A DNA stretch of 32,355 nucleotides from Candidatus Accumulibacter aalborgensis (GCF_900089955.1 NZ_FLQX01000008.1:1-32355); one strand, 5' to 3'; shown: positions 6,916-16,052, numbered from the stretch's first letter. Numbers and translations are program-made. Notes: generated by a model from the sequence alone, not told the origin.

Positions 6916-8346
6916 TCAGAGCAGGGGGCTCATCACCTGCACCGCGTTCTCCAACAGGCGACGCCACTTCGGGCGAGCACGCCATTGTGCCAGTTGTACT
7001 GGCCGCGACCGGGATTCGTACTGGCGCTGCAGGTTGCGCGTCTCGGCCGAAAACGTTCGGTCGTAGGCGATCAGCGAGACCTCGAAGTTGAGTTCGAAGC
7101 TGCGCAGATCGAGGTTGACCGTTCCGAAGATGGTCATCTCGTCGTCGACGACCATGCTTTTGGTATGCAAGAGACCGCCCTGGAAATGCAGGATGGTGAT
7201 CCCGACGGCCAGCAGGTCGTCGTTGTAGGCGTTACTCGCGTAGCGGACGAGCAGCGAGTCGACTTTCTCCGGCACGATCAGGATCACGTGAACGCCGCGT
7301 AAGGCGGCCGAGCGCAGCGCCGTGAGCAGCGTCTCGCCGGGAACAAAATAGGGCGTGGTCAGCACGATCTCGCGCCTGGCGGCGTAGATTGCGGCGAGGA
7401 GAAGCTGTTCGATGTGCCGGGTCGATGCCTGCGGCCCGGAGGGAAAGATCTGGACGTCGCTGTCACCGGCTGCTGGCATCTCGGGCGGTGGCGGCGGAGC
7501 AAAGTTGGCGCCGGTCTGTAACGCGGTCAACGACAGCGAAACGGCTTCGAGCACCCAGGCGGCGGGTCCTTCGATGCGCACCATCGCATCGACCCACTCG
7601 CCGACGCCGGCATCCTGCTTGAAAAAGCGCGGGTCGGCGATGTTCATGCTGCCGGTGTAGGCTATACGACGGTCGATGACCGCAATCTTGCGATGGTCAC
7701 GCAGGTCGAAGCGGATGAACAGCGCGCGCAGCGGATTGACCGGCAGGACTTCGATGACCTTCACACCGGCGTGACGCAGACCCTCGAAGGCCTGGCTCCT
7801 GAAGAACGGGCGGCTGCCCAGCGAATCCATCAGCGCGCAACAGGTGACCCCTCGTTGCGCGGCGCTGACCAGCGCCGCAACGAGGTCGTCGACGAAGCCG
7901 CCGGTGCGCCAGATGTAGAACTCCAGGTGAACCGACACGCGGGCAGCGTCGATGTCGGCGATCAGCGCGCGCATGCTCGACTCACTGTCAGCCATCAGTT
8001 GCAGGCGGTGGCCGCCCATCGGCGGCAGGCCAACAGAACCCATGGCCAGCCGGCTAACGCTCTCGGCACCCGTCGTCAGGCGGCCCGGCCCGACGACATT
8101 CGCCGCCGGGATACGCCGTGCCCAGTTCAGAATTTGCGGTTGCAGGTCGATCGCCCGTCGCATCCAGAGTCTGCCGAGGCGGCGTTCGCCGATCAGCAGA
8201 TACATCAGGACGCCAACAGCCGGTATCAGCACGATCAGCAGCAGCCATGCCAGAGCGGTACCGTGTGAACTTCGCCGCGAAAAAATGCGTATCGAAACCG
8301 CCAGCAACACGATGACGTGCATGAGGGACAGCAGACTGAAATCCAT
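6916..8346 (-). CDS. cls: Cardiolipin synthase / phospholipase D family
   Basis: Membrane enzyme that would condense phosphatidylglycerol into cardiolipin. The 476-residue length and layout match ClsA: two N-terminal membrane helices (about residues 5-22 and 30-52), then two phospholipase D domains. Both HKD motifs are intact: H218-x-K220-x4-D225 (DHRKIAVID) and H394-x-K396-x4-D401 (HTKSMVVDD). GSMN and GTVNLDLRS follow the motifs as usual. It is transcribed alone on the minus strand, convergent with the OmpA-like gene. Other PLD-family phosphatidyltransferases are possible, but the two N-terminal helices favour cardiolipin synthase. Confidence 0.9.
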   Translation of the reverse strand: MDFSLLSLMHVIVLLAVSIRIFSRRSSHGTALAWLLLIVLIPAVGVLMYLLIGERRLGRLWMRRAIDLQPQILNWARRIPAANVVGPGRLTTGAESVSRLAMGSVGLPPMGGHRLQLMADSESSMRALIADIDAARVSVHLEFYIWRTGGFVDDLVAALVSAAQRGVTCCALMDSLGSRPFFRSQAFEGLRHAGVKVIEVLPVNPLRALFIRFDLRDHRKIAVIDRRIAYTGSMNIADPRFFKQDAGVGEWVDAMVRIEGPAAWVLEAVSLSLTALQTGANFAPPPPPEMPAAGDSDVQIFPSGPQASTRHIEQLLLAAIYAARREIVLTTPYFVPGETLLTALRSAALRGVHVILIVPEKVDSLLVRYASNAYNDDLLAVGITILHFQGGLLHTKSMVVDDEMTIFGTVNLDLRSFELNFEVSLIAYDRTFSAETRNLQRQYESRSRPVQLAQWRARPKWRRLLENAVQVMSPLL

Positions 8347-8379
8347 GCCTTGGAGTATGAGCCTGCGGCACCGACGCGG

Positions 8380-8556
8380 TCAAGGCCGCGGATTCCCCCT
8401 GTCGGGACTGGCCTGCCTGGCGTCTTCGCTGGTCACCCGCAGCGGCGAACTCGGGTCAAAGTGCAGATCGCGCTGCGCGAAGGCCATGGCGATTCCCGCC
8501 TGTTCGAACTTGCCGTTGATCGCTTTGTGCGCGTCGATTAGCGATTCACCTGACAA
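8380..8556 (-). pseudogene. C-terminal remnant of an MscS-family channel gene
   Basis: The minus-strand frame ending at 8380 reads HKAINGKFEQAGIAMAFAQR then DLHFDPSSPLRV. This is the typical C-terminal cytoplasmic end of MscS/MscK channels; compare INxxFxxAGIxxxFPQRDLH and the end of the intact gene at 16049-18727. Upstream of about 8556 the frame (open to 8694) loses all resemblance and no channel pore or transmembrane part is present. The gene appears to have lost its 5' portion by deletion. It lies 33 nt upstream of cls on the same strand, so cls may once have been downstream of a channel gene. Confidence 0.6.
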
Positions 8557-8656
8557 ATCAATTGTGATAGCCTGCACCCCTTCGCGGTCGGTCCTGTGCG
8601 CAGTGTGCTGACTGATTGCGTTGCTATCAAGCTTCTTGCCCCGGAGTGCCGTCTTC

Positions 8657-8776
8657 ATGGAAACCACGCTCACGCTGTTCATCGGCTTTTTCACGATGCT
8701 GCTGGCAATCCATCAATCCCTTCATGGGACAGAGGAACTCCTTGGGCCGTACCGGCCGGTGGCGAGCACCTCATGA
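8657..8776 (+). CDS. Possible 39-residue membrane peptide coupled to pqiA
   Basis: ATG at 8657 with GGAG (8643-8646) 10 nt upstream opens a 39-codon frame. The peptide has one hydrophobic segment (TLFIGFFTMLLAI, about residues 6-18) and a short polar tail. Its TGA overlaps the PqiA start by ATGA (8773-8776), which suggests translational coupling and supports both starts. I recognise no family. It could be chance, since the segment is short and lies next to a gene remnant on the other strand. Confidence 0.4.
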   Translation: METTLTLFIGFFTMLLAIHQSLHGTEELLGPYRPVASTS

Positions 8777-9453
8777 GTGAGCTGGCCGCGTCGTCACAGT
8801 CGCTGATGGCCTGTCCGGAGTGCGACCTGCTGCAGCGGATTCCACCGCTGCCCATCGGCGGCAAGGCGCAGTGCGCGCGCTGCGACTTCGTGCTGGCGAC
8901 GAGCCACGCCGATCCGCTCGAACTGCCGCTGACGCTGACGGTCAGCGCGGCGATCACCTTCGCCGTCGCCAACACTGCGCCGCTGATGGACCTGTCGGCG
9001 GTCGGACGGCAGGCGAGCACGACGATCATCGGTGGCGCCGGCCAGATGTGGCTGGAAGGCGAACCGATCACGGCGGCGATCGTCATGTTCTGCGCGGTAA
9101 TCGCCCCCGCGTGTTACATCATGTTGATGCTGGCGGTGCTCCTTGCCGCGCGACGGTCGCCGCTGCCACACTGGGTCGGCGAGTTGTTGCGCTGGGGTTT
9201 GCACGTGCAGCCGTGGGCGATGTACGACGTGATGTTGCTGGGCATCCTTGTTGCGCTGATCAAGATCGCCGAACTGGCCACGGTAGACCCGGGCATCGGG
9301 ATGTACGCGATGGGTGTGCTGGCCGTTCTCCTGCCGGCCATCATGGTCAGCTTCGACGCCCGCGAAATCTGGCAGCGCGTCGCGTGGAGCGATGACCAGC
9401 AGCGCTCAGCGTCCGGAACTGATGAGCGGAATTACGCTGAGAGCGGGCGATGA
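8773..9453 (+). CDS. pqiA: PqiA-family membrane protein, first half
   Basis: Inner-membrane component of the Pqi intermembrane lipid-trafficking system. The 226-residue product begins with a zinc-ribbon-like CPEC...CARC motif (about residues 16-37) and has four hydrophobic helices, typical of one PqiA domain. The ATG at 8773 is chosen because it directly precedes the zinc motif and overlaps the stop of the small upstream frame; the reading frame extends to 8596 without family similarity. E. coli PqiA is about 417 residues and holds two such domains; here the second is encoded by the next gene, overlapping by ATGA. Confidence 0.88.
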   Translation: MSELAASSQSLMACPECDLLQRIPPLPIGGKAQCARCDFVLATSHADPLELPLTLTVSAAITFAVANTAPLMDLSAVGRQASTTIIGGAGQMWLEGEPITAAIVMFCAVIAPACYIMLMLAVLLAARRSPLPHWVGELLRWGLHVQPWAMYDVMLLGILVALIKIAELATVDPGIGMYAMGVLAVLLPAIMVSFDAREIWQRVAWSDDQQRSASGTDERNYAESGR

Positions 9454-10091
9454 CCACGCGCGCGCTCAGCGCAGCGCAAGCCGGGCTCGTCGCTTGCGAA
9501 ACCTGCAAACTATTGTTGCGCCCCGTTCATCCAGACCATCTCGGGCACTGCCCGCGCTGCGGCGCAGAACTTGAAGTTCGCCGCGCCCATTCGATCCAGT
9601 ACACCTGGGCGCTGATCGTCGCGGCGGCCATCTGCTACATCCCCGCCAACATGCTTCCGGTGATGATCACCAACACCTTTGCCTCGTCCGAGGCCGACAC
9701 GATCATCGGCGGCGTCGTCTTCCTGTTCACTTCCGGATCGTGGCCGCTGGCGCTGATCGTTCTGGTGGCAAGCGTGATGGTGCCGCTGGGCAAGCTGCTC
9801 GCGCTCGGCTATCTGCTGATCAGCGTTCAACGTGGAATGCCAGGGGGCTGCCGGGAGCGGACGCGTCTGTATCGGATGGTCGAGTTCATTGGTCGCTGGT
9901 CGATGCTCGACGTTTTCGTCGATACCTTCACCGTCGCCCTGGTGCAGTTGCAGCCTTTGATGTCGGTGGTACCCGGTCCGGGAGTACTGTTCTTCGCCGC
10001 GGTGGTGGTCCTGACCATGCTCGCGGCCGAGGCGTTCGATCCCCGCCTGATCTGGGATTCCGCGACCAACCTGGAGAGTCAGAATGCCTGA
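9450..10091 (+). CDS. pqiA: PqiA-family membrane protein, second half
   Basis: A 213-residue second PqiA domain with its own cysteine motif (CETC...CPRC, about residues 16-37), then IQYTWALIVAAAICYIPANM and about four membrane helices with the family GGVVFLFTSGSWPLA region. It starts inside the stop of the preceding gene (ATGA at 9450-9453) and ends 8 nt into the PqiB gene. The pair therefore works like a split version of the single-chain E. coli PqiA. Confidence 0.88.
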   Translation: MTTRALSAAQAGLVACETCKLLLRPVHPDHLGHCPRCGAELEVRRAHSIQYTWALIVAAAICYIPANMLPVMITNTFASSEADTIIGGVVFLFTSGSWPLALIVLVASVMVPLGKLLALGYLLISVQRGMPGGCRERTRLYRMVEFIGRWSMLDVFVDTFTVALVQLQPLMSVVPGPGVLFFAAVVVLTMLAAEAFDPRLIWDSATNLESQNA

Positions 10092-11745
10092 CGGTAGCGA
10101 CCACAGCGACCTTCCGCAGGCCACCGCCGTGGCCAAGAAGCGGACCAGGATCTCGATCGTCTGGATCATCCCGCTCCTCGCCGCGGTGGTCGCCGTCGGC
10201 ATCGCGGTTCAGCGGCTCCTCAGCGAAGGCCCGACCATCTCAATCGTCTTCAAAAATGCCCAAGGCATTGAGGCAGGCAAGACTTTCGTCAAGTACAAGG
10301 ACGTCAACATCGGTCAGGTGACCAGCGTGCAGCTTGCTGAGGAATATACCAAGGTCACGGTGACCGCCAAGATCGCCAAGAGCGCGGCCGGGTTGATGGT
10401 CGAGGACGCGGCATTCTGGGTCGTCGAGCCGCGCGTCACCTTGAGCGGCGTGTCCGGCCTCGGCACCCTGCTTTCGGGGAACTACATCGGCTTCGAGGCT
10501 GGCAAGTCGGACAGCAAGCAGAGCAGCTTCACCGGGCAGGATGTGCCGCCGATCATTACCGGCGATCAACCGGGACGGCAGTTCGTGCTCAAGGCCGACA
10601 ACCTCGGCTCGCTCGGCATCGGTTCTCCCGTATCCTACCGCCGCCTGCCGGTCGGTCAGGTCGTCGCCTACCAGTTGGCGAGCGATGGCCAGACAGTCGA
10701 CATCAAGGTTTTCGTGAACGCGCCATACGACCAGTACGTGAACCCTGGAACACGTTTCTGGAACGCGAGTGGCATTGATGTGTCGGTCGGCGCGGAAGGC
10801 GTCAACCTGCGCACCCAGTCGATGATCGCGCTGATCGCCGGTGGCCTGGCTTTCGAAACGCCGCCCTTTGCTCCGCAAGCCGAACCGGCCGCCGCGAATG
10901 CGGTGTTCCCCGTCTATGGCGACCGGGTGGCGGCGATGAAGCAACCGGATGTGCTCGCCAAACGATACGTGCTTTATTTCGGAGAATCGCTGCGCGGCCT
11001 CTCCGTCGGCGCACCGGTTACCCTCCTCGGGCTGCCCGGTGGTGAGGTCACCCACATCGGGCTCGAAATCGACCCGGCGACCAAACGCCTGCGTGGGCGC
11101 GTCGAGTTGGTGGCTTTCCCCGAGCGGCTGGTCCAGCAGTTGAGCGCCGGGCAGACGGCCTTGGGTGAGGCCGTGGCGCGCAACACCGGGCGGCGTCAGG
11201 CCTTCTTTGAGCAGATGGTCGAGGAACAGGGAATGCGCGCCCAGATGCAGAGTGGCAACCTGCTTACCGGGCAGCGCTATGTGGCTTTCGATTACCATCC
11301 GGGCGCACCGAAAGCGAGAATCGACTGGCGCCAGGACAAACCTGTGCTGCCGACGGTTCCGAGCACTCTGCCGGATTTCGAGTCGAAGATCGGCAGCATT
11401 CTCGCCAAGCTCGACAAGCTGCCGTATGAGGCGATCGGCACCGACACCCGGAAGGCGCTCGTGACGCTCAACCAGACGCTGAAGGATGCGGACAAGGCAG
11501 TACAGCGCTTTGACGCGGACGTCACTCCCGAACTCAAGAAGGCGCTCGACGAGTTTCGCCGCGCGACGGTCTCGGCCGACAAGATGATCAAGAGCACCGA
11601 CGCGACTCTCCTCGGCCCCGACGCGCCGGGTCAGCAGGGCTTGCGCGATGCAATGCGCGAGGTCGCCCGCGCGGCGCGTTCGCTGCGCGTCCTGACCGAT
11701 TATCTCGACCGCCATCCCGAAGCGCTGCTGCGCGGCAGGAACTAA
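10084..11745 (+). CDS. pqiB: PqiB-type MCE protein of an intermembrane lipid transporter
   Basis: A 553-residue protein anchored by one N-terminal helix (about residues 23-44, IVWIIPLLAAVVAVGIAV) with the rest in the periplasm. It has three MCE/MlaD repeats, starting near residues 50 (ISIVFKNAQGIEAGKTFVKY), 165 and 290, then a long alpha-helical C-terminus (about 440-545). In E. coli PqiB the repeats stack into a hexameric tube that spans the periplasm toward PqiC in the outer membrane. Length and arrangement agree with PqiB rather than the seven-repeat YebT/LetB. It overlaps the upstream pqiA by 8 nt. Confidence 0.92.
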   Translation: MPDGSDHSDLPQATAVAKKRTRISIVWIIPLLAAVVAVGIAVQRLLSEGPTISIVFKNAQGIEAGKTFVKYKDVNIGQVTSVQLAEEYTKVTVTAKIAKSAAGLMVEDAAFWVVEPRVTLSGVSGLGTLLSGNYIGFEAGKSDSKQSSFTGQDVPPIITGDQPGRQFVLKADNLGSLGIGSPVSYRRLPVGQVVAYQLASDGQTVDIKVFVNAPYDQYVNPGTRFWNASGIDVSVGAEGVNLRTQSMIALIAGGLAFETPPFAPQAEPAAANAVFPVYGDRVAAMKQPDVLAKRYVLYFGESLRGLSVGAPVTLLGLPGGEVTHIGLEIDPATKRLRGRVELVAFPERLVQQLSAGQTALGEAVARNTGRRQAFFEQMVEEQGMRAQMQSGNLLTGQRYVAFDYHPGAPKARIDWRQDKPVLPTVPSTLPDFESKIGSILAKLDKLPYEAIGTDTRKALVTLNQTLKDADKAVQRFDADVTPELKKALDEFRRATVSADKMIKSTDATLLGPDAPGQQGLRDAMREVARAARSLRVLTDYLDRHPEALLRGRN

Positions 11746-11757
11746 GGAGAAACGCTG

Positions 11758-12330
11758 ATGCATCGCCTGACCACCTTCGCTACCGCGTGCATCCTGGCCG
11801 CCATGGCCGCCGCTTGCGCGTCGCCGCCGTCGCAGTTCTACACCTTGAACAGCACAGCAACACTGGCCACGACCGGGTCCGTGGTTTCGGTTGCCGTTGG
11901 TCCGGTCGTCGTGCCGGCGGTCGTCGACTGCCCGCAGATCGTCCTGACCATGGGCGCCAACCAGCTACGGGTGGACGAGTTCAACCGCTGGGCGTCGCCA
12001 CTGGCAGAGAACATCACCCAGGTGGTGATCGCCGACCTGGTGCGGGAGCTCGGCACGGCGCGGGTCTGGGCGCAGGCGCAGACGGCGCTTGCCAAGCCTG
12101 ATTTTCAGGTGACCGTCGATGTCCAGCGCTTCGACTCGGTGCTCGGCGAAGCGGTCGAGATCGACGCGCTATGGACGGTTCGCGCGGCGGCCGGCGGCGC
12201 CACCAGGTCCGGGCGGTCACAGGTGCGCGAGCTAGCGGCAGGTGCCGGCTTCGCGCCACTGGTCGCCGCGCATAGCCGGGCGCTGGCTCGCGTCAGCGGC
12301 GACATTGCGACGGCGATCCGCGCCCCTTGA
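11758..12330 (+). CDS. pqiC: PqiC-type lipoprotein (ABC-transport auxiliary family)
   Basis: A 190-residue outer-membrane lipoprotein with lipobox MAAAC (Cys20) and the family start SPPSQFYTLNS. It matches the DUF330/YmbA group, with VAVGPVVVPAVVDCPQIVL and DEFNRWASPLAENITQVV. It should receive lipid from the PqiB tube. An AGGAG ribosome site overlaps the pqiB stop, giving a four-gene operon pqiA-pqiA-pqiB-pqiC. It overlaps by 4 nt an open frame that leads into the FadL-like gene. Confidence 0.9.
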   Translation: MHRLTTFATACILAAMAAACASPPSQFYTLNSTATLATTGSVVSVAVGPVVVPAVVDCPQIVLTMGANQLRVDEFNRWASPLAENITQVVIADLVRELGTARVWAQAQTALAKPDFQVTVDVQRFDSVLGEAVEIDALWTVRAAAGGATRSGRSQVRELAAGAGFAPLVAAHSRALARVSGDIATAIRAP

Positions 12331-12348
12331 AACGCCGACCGGCATTGA

Positions 12349-12375
12349 CGACCATTACGACCATTGCGACCATTC
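12349..12375 (+). repeat. Three 9-bp direct repeats (CGACCATTN)
   Basis: CGACCATTA, CGACCATTG and CGACCATTC lie head to tail at 12349, 12358 and 12367, in the short leader between pqiC and the FadL-like ribosome site. They could be a small minisatellite or binding sites; nothing else in the sequence decides this. Confidence 0.6.
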
Positions 12376-12392
12376 AACGACAGGGAGATGAG

Positions 12393-13727
12393 ATGATGAC
12401 TTGGCAAGTTTTGCGGACTGAGGGGTGCTGCGCAGCGGCGAAGGTGGCTCTCGCCGCCAGCGCTCTGGTGGCTGGGCAGGCGTTTGCCGGCGGCATGCTG
12501 GCCTACGAAATCGGCACAGCCGATGTCGGCCTCGCTTCGGCGGGATACAACGCCCGTGCGCAGGACGCGTCAACCGTGTTTACCAACCCGGCCGGCATGA
12601 CACGGCTGGAAGGCAATCAGGCCCTGGTGTCGGGGCAGTTGCTTTGGGCCAACACCCAATACTCGATCGGTTCGGGCAGCTCGCCCTTGCTCGGCAGCGA
12701 CGACGGCGGCTATGCGGTCGGGTCGAGCGGCTGGTTCCCCGGCGGCGGCGCTTTTCTTAGCTACAGCGTCTCGCCGGACCTGAAGCTCGGCTTCGCGCTG
12801 GCCGGCAATTTCGGTGCGCCCTTGAAGTACAACAACGACTGGGCGGGCCGTTATTACGTCCAGAACACAACGCTACTTGGCGTGTCGTTCCTCCCCTCCG
12901 TCGCCTTCAAAGTCAACGACAAGCTCTCGCTCGGCGCAGGACTGAACGCCATGTACGGAATCTACAAAGATCAGGTGGCGATCAACAATCCCAACCCGGC
13001 TTTCGCTGACGGCAGACTCAAGTACGACGATAACTCCTGGGGCTGGGGAGCCAACCTTGGCTTGATGTACGAGATCGACGAGGGAACGCGCATCGGGCTG
13101 ACCTGGAACTCGCAGGTCAATCTCGACTTCAAGGCGTCTCCACAGTTCTCGGGCCTCTCGCCAGCGGTCGCCCACGCGCTCGACAAAGTCGGTTTGCTGG
13201 ACTCGCAACTGAAGATTGGCATCAAGGTTCCGCAGCAGGTGATGGCCAGCGTCTTCACGCAGATTGACCCGCGGTGGGCGTTGCTCGGCAGCGTCGGCTG
13301 GCAGCAGTGGTCGAAGTTCGGCCAGATCAATATTGGCATCGACGACACGTCGAACCCGGTGAGCCTGACCACCGACATCCCCTTCAAGGACACCTGGCAC
13401 CTGGCCACGGGCGCGCAGTATCGGCTGAGCGATCCGTGGCTGCTCAACTTTGGTATCGCCTACGACTCGGGCTTTCAGCCGAATGGTTCGACCGTCTCGC
13501 CGCTGATGCCGCTGAACACGGCCTGGCGTTTTGGCGTGGGTGGCCAGCAACAGTTGAGCAAGACCTCTGTGTGGGGACTGGCAGCAGATTACATTTACGG
13601 GGGAACGCTTAAAACCAATCTGCAGAGCACGGCGCCGGTCGCTGTTGGCGGTCGTGGGAATCTGATCGGTTCGTACGACAACACCGGAACTCTGGTGATG
13701 AGCATTTACGGCAACTGGAAGTTCTAG
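12393..13727 (+). CDS. FadL/OmpP1/TodX-family outer-membrane channel
   Basis: Outer-membrane beta-barrel for hydrophobic compounds such as long-chain fatty acids or aromatics. The start is one of two adjacent ATGs (12393 or 12396) after AGGGAG (12382-12387). The frame continues upstream to 12327, but that part reads through the direct repeats. A signal peptide ends near AGQAFAGG, and the mature N-terminus carries the family plug motif, with GLASAGYNARAQDASTVFTN followed by PAG. The ~444-residue chain ends in Phe (YGNWKF), as outer-membrane barrels do. It follows the pqi operon closely and may be co-transcribed, or belong to the sulfatase/DUF3604 set as an uptake channel. The ligand is unknown. 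Confidence 0.9.
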   Translation: MMTWQVLRTEGCCAAAKVALAASALVAGQAFAGGMLAYEIGTADVGLASAGYNARAQDASTVFTNPAGMTRLEGNQALVSGQLLWANTQYSIGSGSSPLLGSDDGGYAVGSSGWFPGGGAFLSYSVSPDLKLGFALAGNFGAPLKYNNDWAGRYYVQNTTLLGVSFLPSVAFKVNDKLSLGAGLNAMYGIYKDQVAINNPNPAFADGRLKYDDNSWGWGANLGLMYEIDEGTRIGLTWNSQVNLDFKASPQFSGLSPAVAHALDKVGLLDSQLKIGIKVPQQVMASVFTQIDPRWALLGSVGWQQWSKFGQINIGIDDTSNPVSLTTDIPFKDTWHLATGAQYRLSDPWLLNFGIAYDSGFQPNGSTVSPLMPLNTAWRFGVGGQQQLSKTSVWGLAADYIYGGTLKTNLQSTAPVAVGGRGNLIGSYDNTGTLVMSIYGNWKF

Positions 13728-13823
13728 CCCTTGTCCGCAGCGGCGCCGACGTCCTCCAGGTGGACGAAAAGCAGGCGTCGCGCAGTCACCATTTGAACCT
13801 GCCCTGTGATGAGAGGAACGCTG

Positions 13824-16052
13824 ATGGGAATCAAACCAAGAAGAATGGCCGCCGTGTTGCTCGCTGCCGGACTCCTGACTCTGAGCGCGACGCAGGTCTT
13901 CGCGCAGCAAAAAAACCCCGAACGTAATGTCTATTACGGGGAAACGCACCTGCATACGAGCTGGTCGTTCGACGCCTACGCATTTGGCGACACGCAGACC
14001 GGACCGGCAGCGTTCTACCAGTACGCGACAGGAAAGCCCACCTTGCACCCGGGGGGCTACCAGGTGACGATCACCAAACCGCTCGACTGGGGGGCGGTCA
14101 CCGAGCATGCGGAGTACATGGGGATGATCCAGGAGGCCATGGACCCTGAATCACCGCTGCGCAAAAACTCGCCGATCATGGCCAGGGTGCTCGAGGACGG
14201 CGTCAAAGCCGATGGGCTACTCGCTTTCAAACTGCTGTCGGCGACCGTTGCCAAGGGTATGGCGATCAAGGAGCTCAGCGCTCCCGCCGTTGTCGCGCCG
14301 GTCTGGAAGCGGATCATAGACATCGCTGACCAGTACAACAAGCCGGGCAAGTTCACGACCTTCGCCGCTTACGAGTGGACGTCCACGCCGAATTCCAAGA
14401 ACCTGCATCGCAACGTATTCTTCCGGGATTCGACGAAGGTGCCTCTGGTGCCGTTTACTCCACTGGATTCGACCGATCCGCGTGATCTCTGGAACTGGAT
14501 GGACCAGCAGCGCGTGGCGGGCAACGAGGCGCTGGCTATCTCGCACAATGCCAACCTGAGCGACGGCCTGATGTTTCCGACCGAGGTCGATCATTCCGGC
14601 CGGCCGATCGACCGGGCGTGGGCGGAGGCGCGGCTGCGCAACGAGCCACTGACCGAGATGAAGCAAGTCAAGGGCCAGTCGGAGACGACGCCGGGGCTTT
14701 CACCGAACGACGAGTTCGCCAACTACGAGGTCTTCGTCTGGCATCTTCTGGGCAGGCCGGGGCCGCCACCGCGCGAGTACGGCAGCTACGTACGGCAGGC
14801 CTACAAGGACGGCGTCGCCCTCGAACAGGCGAGGGGCTTCAATCCGTACAAATTCGGCGTGTTGAGCGGCTCCGACTCACACGTCAGTGTCGTTCCTTAC
14901 CGCCAGAAGAACTTTTTCGGCGTGCACGGCACCGTCGACGATACGCCGCAAAAGCGTATTGATGGCGCCACGGTGCTCGGGCTCAACAGTCTCTGGGTTA
15001 CCCCTGCGGGCCTGAGCGCGGTGTGGGCCGAAGAGAACACTCGCGAGGCGATCTTCGACGCGATGAAACGCAAGGAAACCTACTCGACCAGCGGCGTACG
15101 CATTCCGCTTCGCTTCTTCGGCGGCTGGGCGCTGGATGCCGGGCTGCTCAAACAAAAGGACTGGGTGAGGACCGCCTATGCGAAAGGCGTCCCGATGGGA
15201 GCCGATCTCCCAGCGCCGAAGGCCAGTGCACCGTCGTTCGCCATCTGGGCGGTGAAGGACCCGGACAGCGGCAACCTCGACCGCATCCAGGTCGTCAAGG
15301 GCTGGAGCAAGAGCGGCCAGTCGTTCGAGAAGATCTACGACGTCGCCTGGGCGGGTGCGCGCAAGCCCGATCCGGCCACCGGCAAGGTGCCGCCGATCGG
15401 CTCCACGGTCAAGATCGCGCAGGGCACCTACACGAACAGCATCGGCGCCGTCGAGCTGAAGACCGTGTGGACCGATCCGGACTTCGATCCTGGCCTCGAC
15501 GCTTTCTACTACACGCGCGTACTGGAGATTCCGACGCCGCGCTGGAGCACCATGCAGGCGCTGAAGCTGGGGCGGGTTCCCCCGAGCGGCCCGGGGTTTT
15601 CAGCGATCATCCAGGAGCGAGCCTGGAGCTCGCCGATCTGGTACACGCCTGGCGCGGAGGCGCGCAAGTCCGCCCGGCACGGCCTTACCGTCGCCGATCT
15701 GCAGAAGCAGGGATCGGTGGCGCTGTCCGACGCGCAGCTCAAGGAATTGATCGTCGGCAAGACGGTGAACGTGCGTAACAGCGTCACCGGTGAGCGGTTC
15801 GAGATCCTCTACGGCGCCACCGGACGTCGCCTGGTCACAGCGGTCAACGGCAAGCCGTCCGCGCTGCACGAGGCGGGCGAGATGATGCACGGCGGCGACC
15901 TCGACTACGAGATCAAGAACGGGCGTCTGAGCACCACCATCAACGGCAGCGAGTTCGCTGTTGCCGTCTACAAGGTGGGCGACAAGTACCTGGCAGCGCG
16001 CAGCAACGAATTCGGCTACGCGAATTACGAGGTCGAAGTCCTGAAACAATGA
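13824..16052 (+). CDS. Secreted DUF3604-family protein
   Basis: A 742-residue exported protein of the DUF3604 family, which resembles PHP-type metal-dependent hydrolases. The ATG at 13824 is preferred because AGAGGA lies 6 nt upstream; a GTG/ATG pair at 13806/13809 is in frame but has no such site. A signal peptide ends at about residue 28 (VFAQQ). The family start YYGETHLHTSWSFDAYAFGD is intact with the metal-ligand-like HLH. Other conserved pieces are FTTFAAYEWTS, ALAISHNANLSDG, FGVLSGSDSHVS and KRKETYSTSGVRIPLRFFGG. Proteins of this type often sit beside sulfatases (general knowledge), as here. The reaction is not established. It overlaps the next channel gene by ATGA. Confidence 0.92.
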   Translation: MGIKPRRMAAVLLAAGLLTLSATQVFAQQKNPERNVYYGETHLHTSWSFDAYAFGDTQTGPAAFYQYATGKPTLHPGGYQVTITKPLDWGAVTEHAEYMGMIQEAMDPESPLRKNSPIMARVLEDGVKADGLLAFKLLSATVAKGMAIKELSAPAVVAPVWKRIIDIADQYNKPGKFTTFAAYEWTSTPNSKNLHRNVFFRDSTKVPLVPFTPLDSTDPRDLWNWMDQQRVAGNEALAISHNANLSDGLMFPTEVDHSGRPIDRAWAEARLRNEPLTEMKQVKGQSETTPGLSPNDEFANYEVFVWHLLGRPGPPPREYGSYVRQAYKDGVALEQARGFNPYKFGVLSGSDSHVSVVPYRQKNFFGVHGTVDDTPQKRIDGATVLGLNSLWVTPAGLSAVWAEENTREAIFDAMKRKETYSTSGVRIPLRFFGGWALDAGLLKQKDWVRTAYAKGVPMGADLPAPKASAPSFAIWAVKDPDSGNLDRIQVVKGWSKSGQSFEKIYDVAWAGARKPDPATGKVPPIGSTVKIAQGTYTNSIGAVELKTVWTDPDFDPGLDAFYYTRVLEIPTPRWSTMQALKLGRVPPSGPGFSAIIQERAWSSPIWYTPGAEARKSARHGLTVADLQKQGSVALSDAQLKELIVGKTVNVRNSVTGERFEILYGATGRRLVTAVNGKPSALHEAGEMMHGGDLDYEIKNGRLSTTINGSEFAVAVYKVGDKYLAARSNEFGYANYEVEVLKQ

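Noticed and set aside
10240-11763. Minus-strand 507-codon frame opposite pqiB
   Set aside because: Shadow of the MCE gene; low-complexity Arg/Leu/Asp product without motifs.
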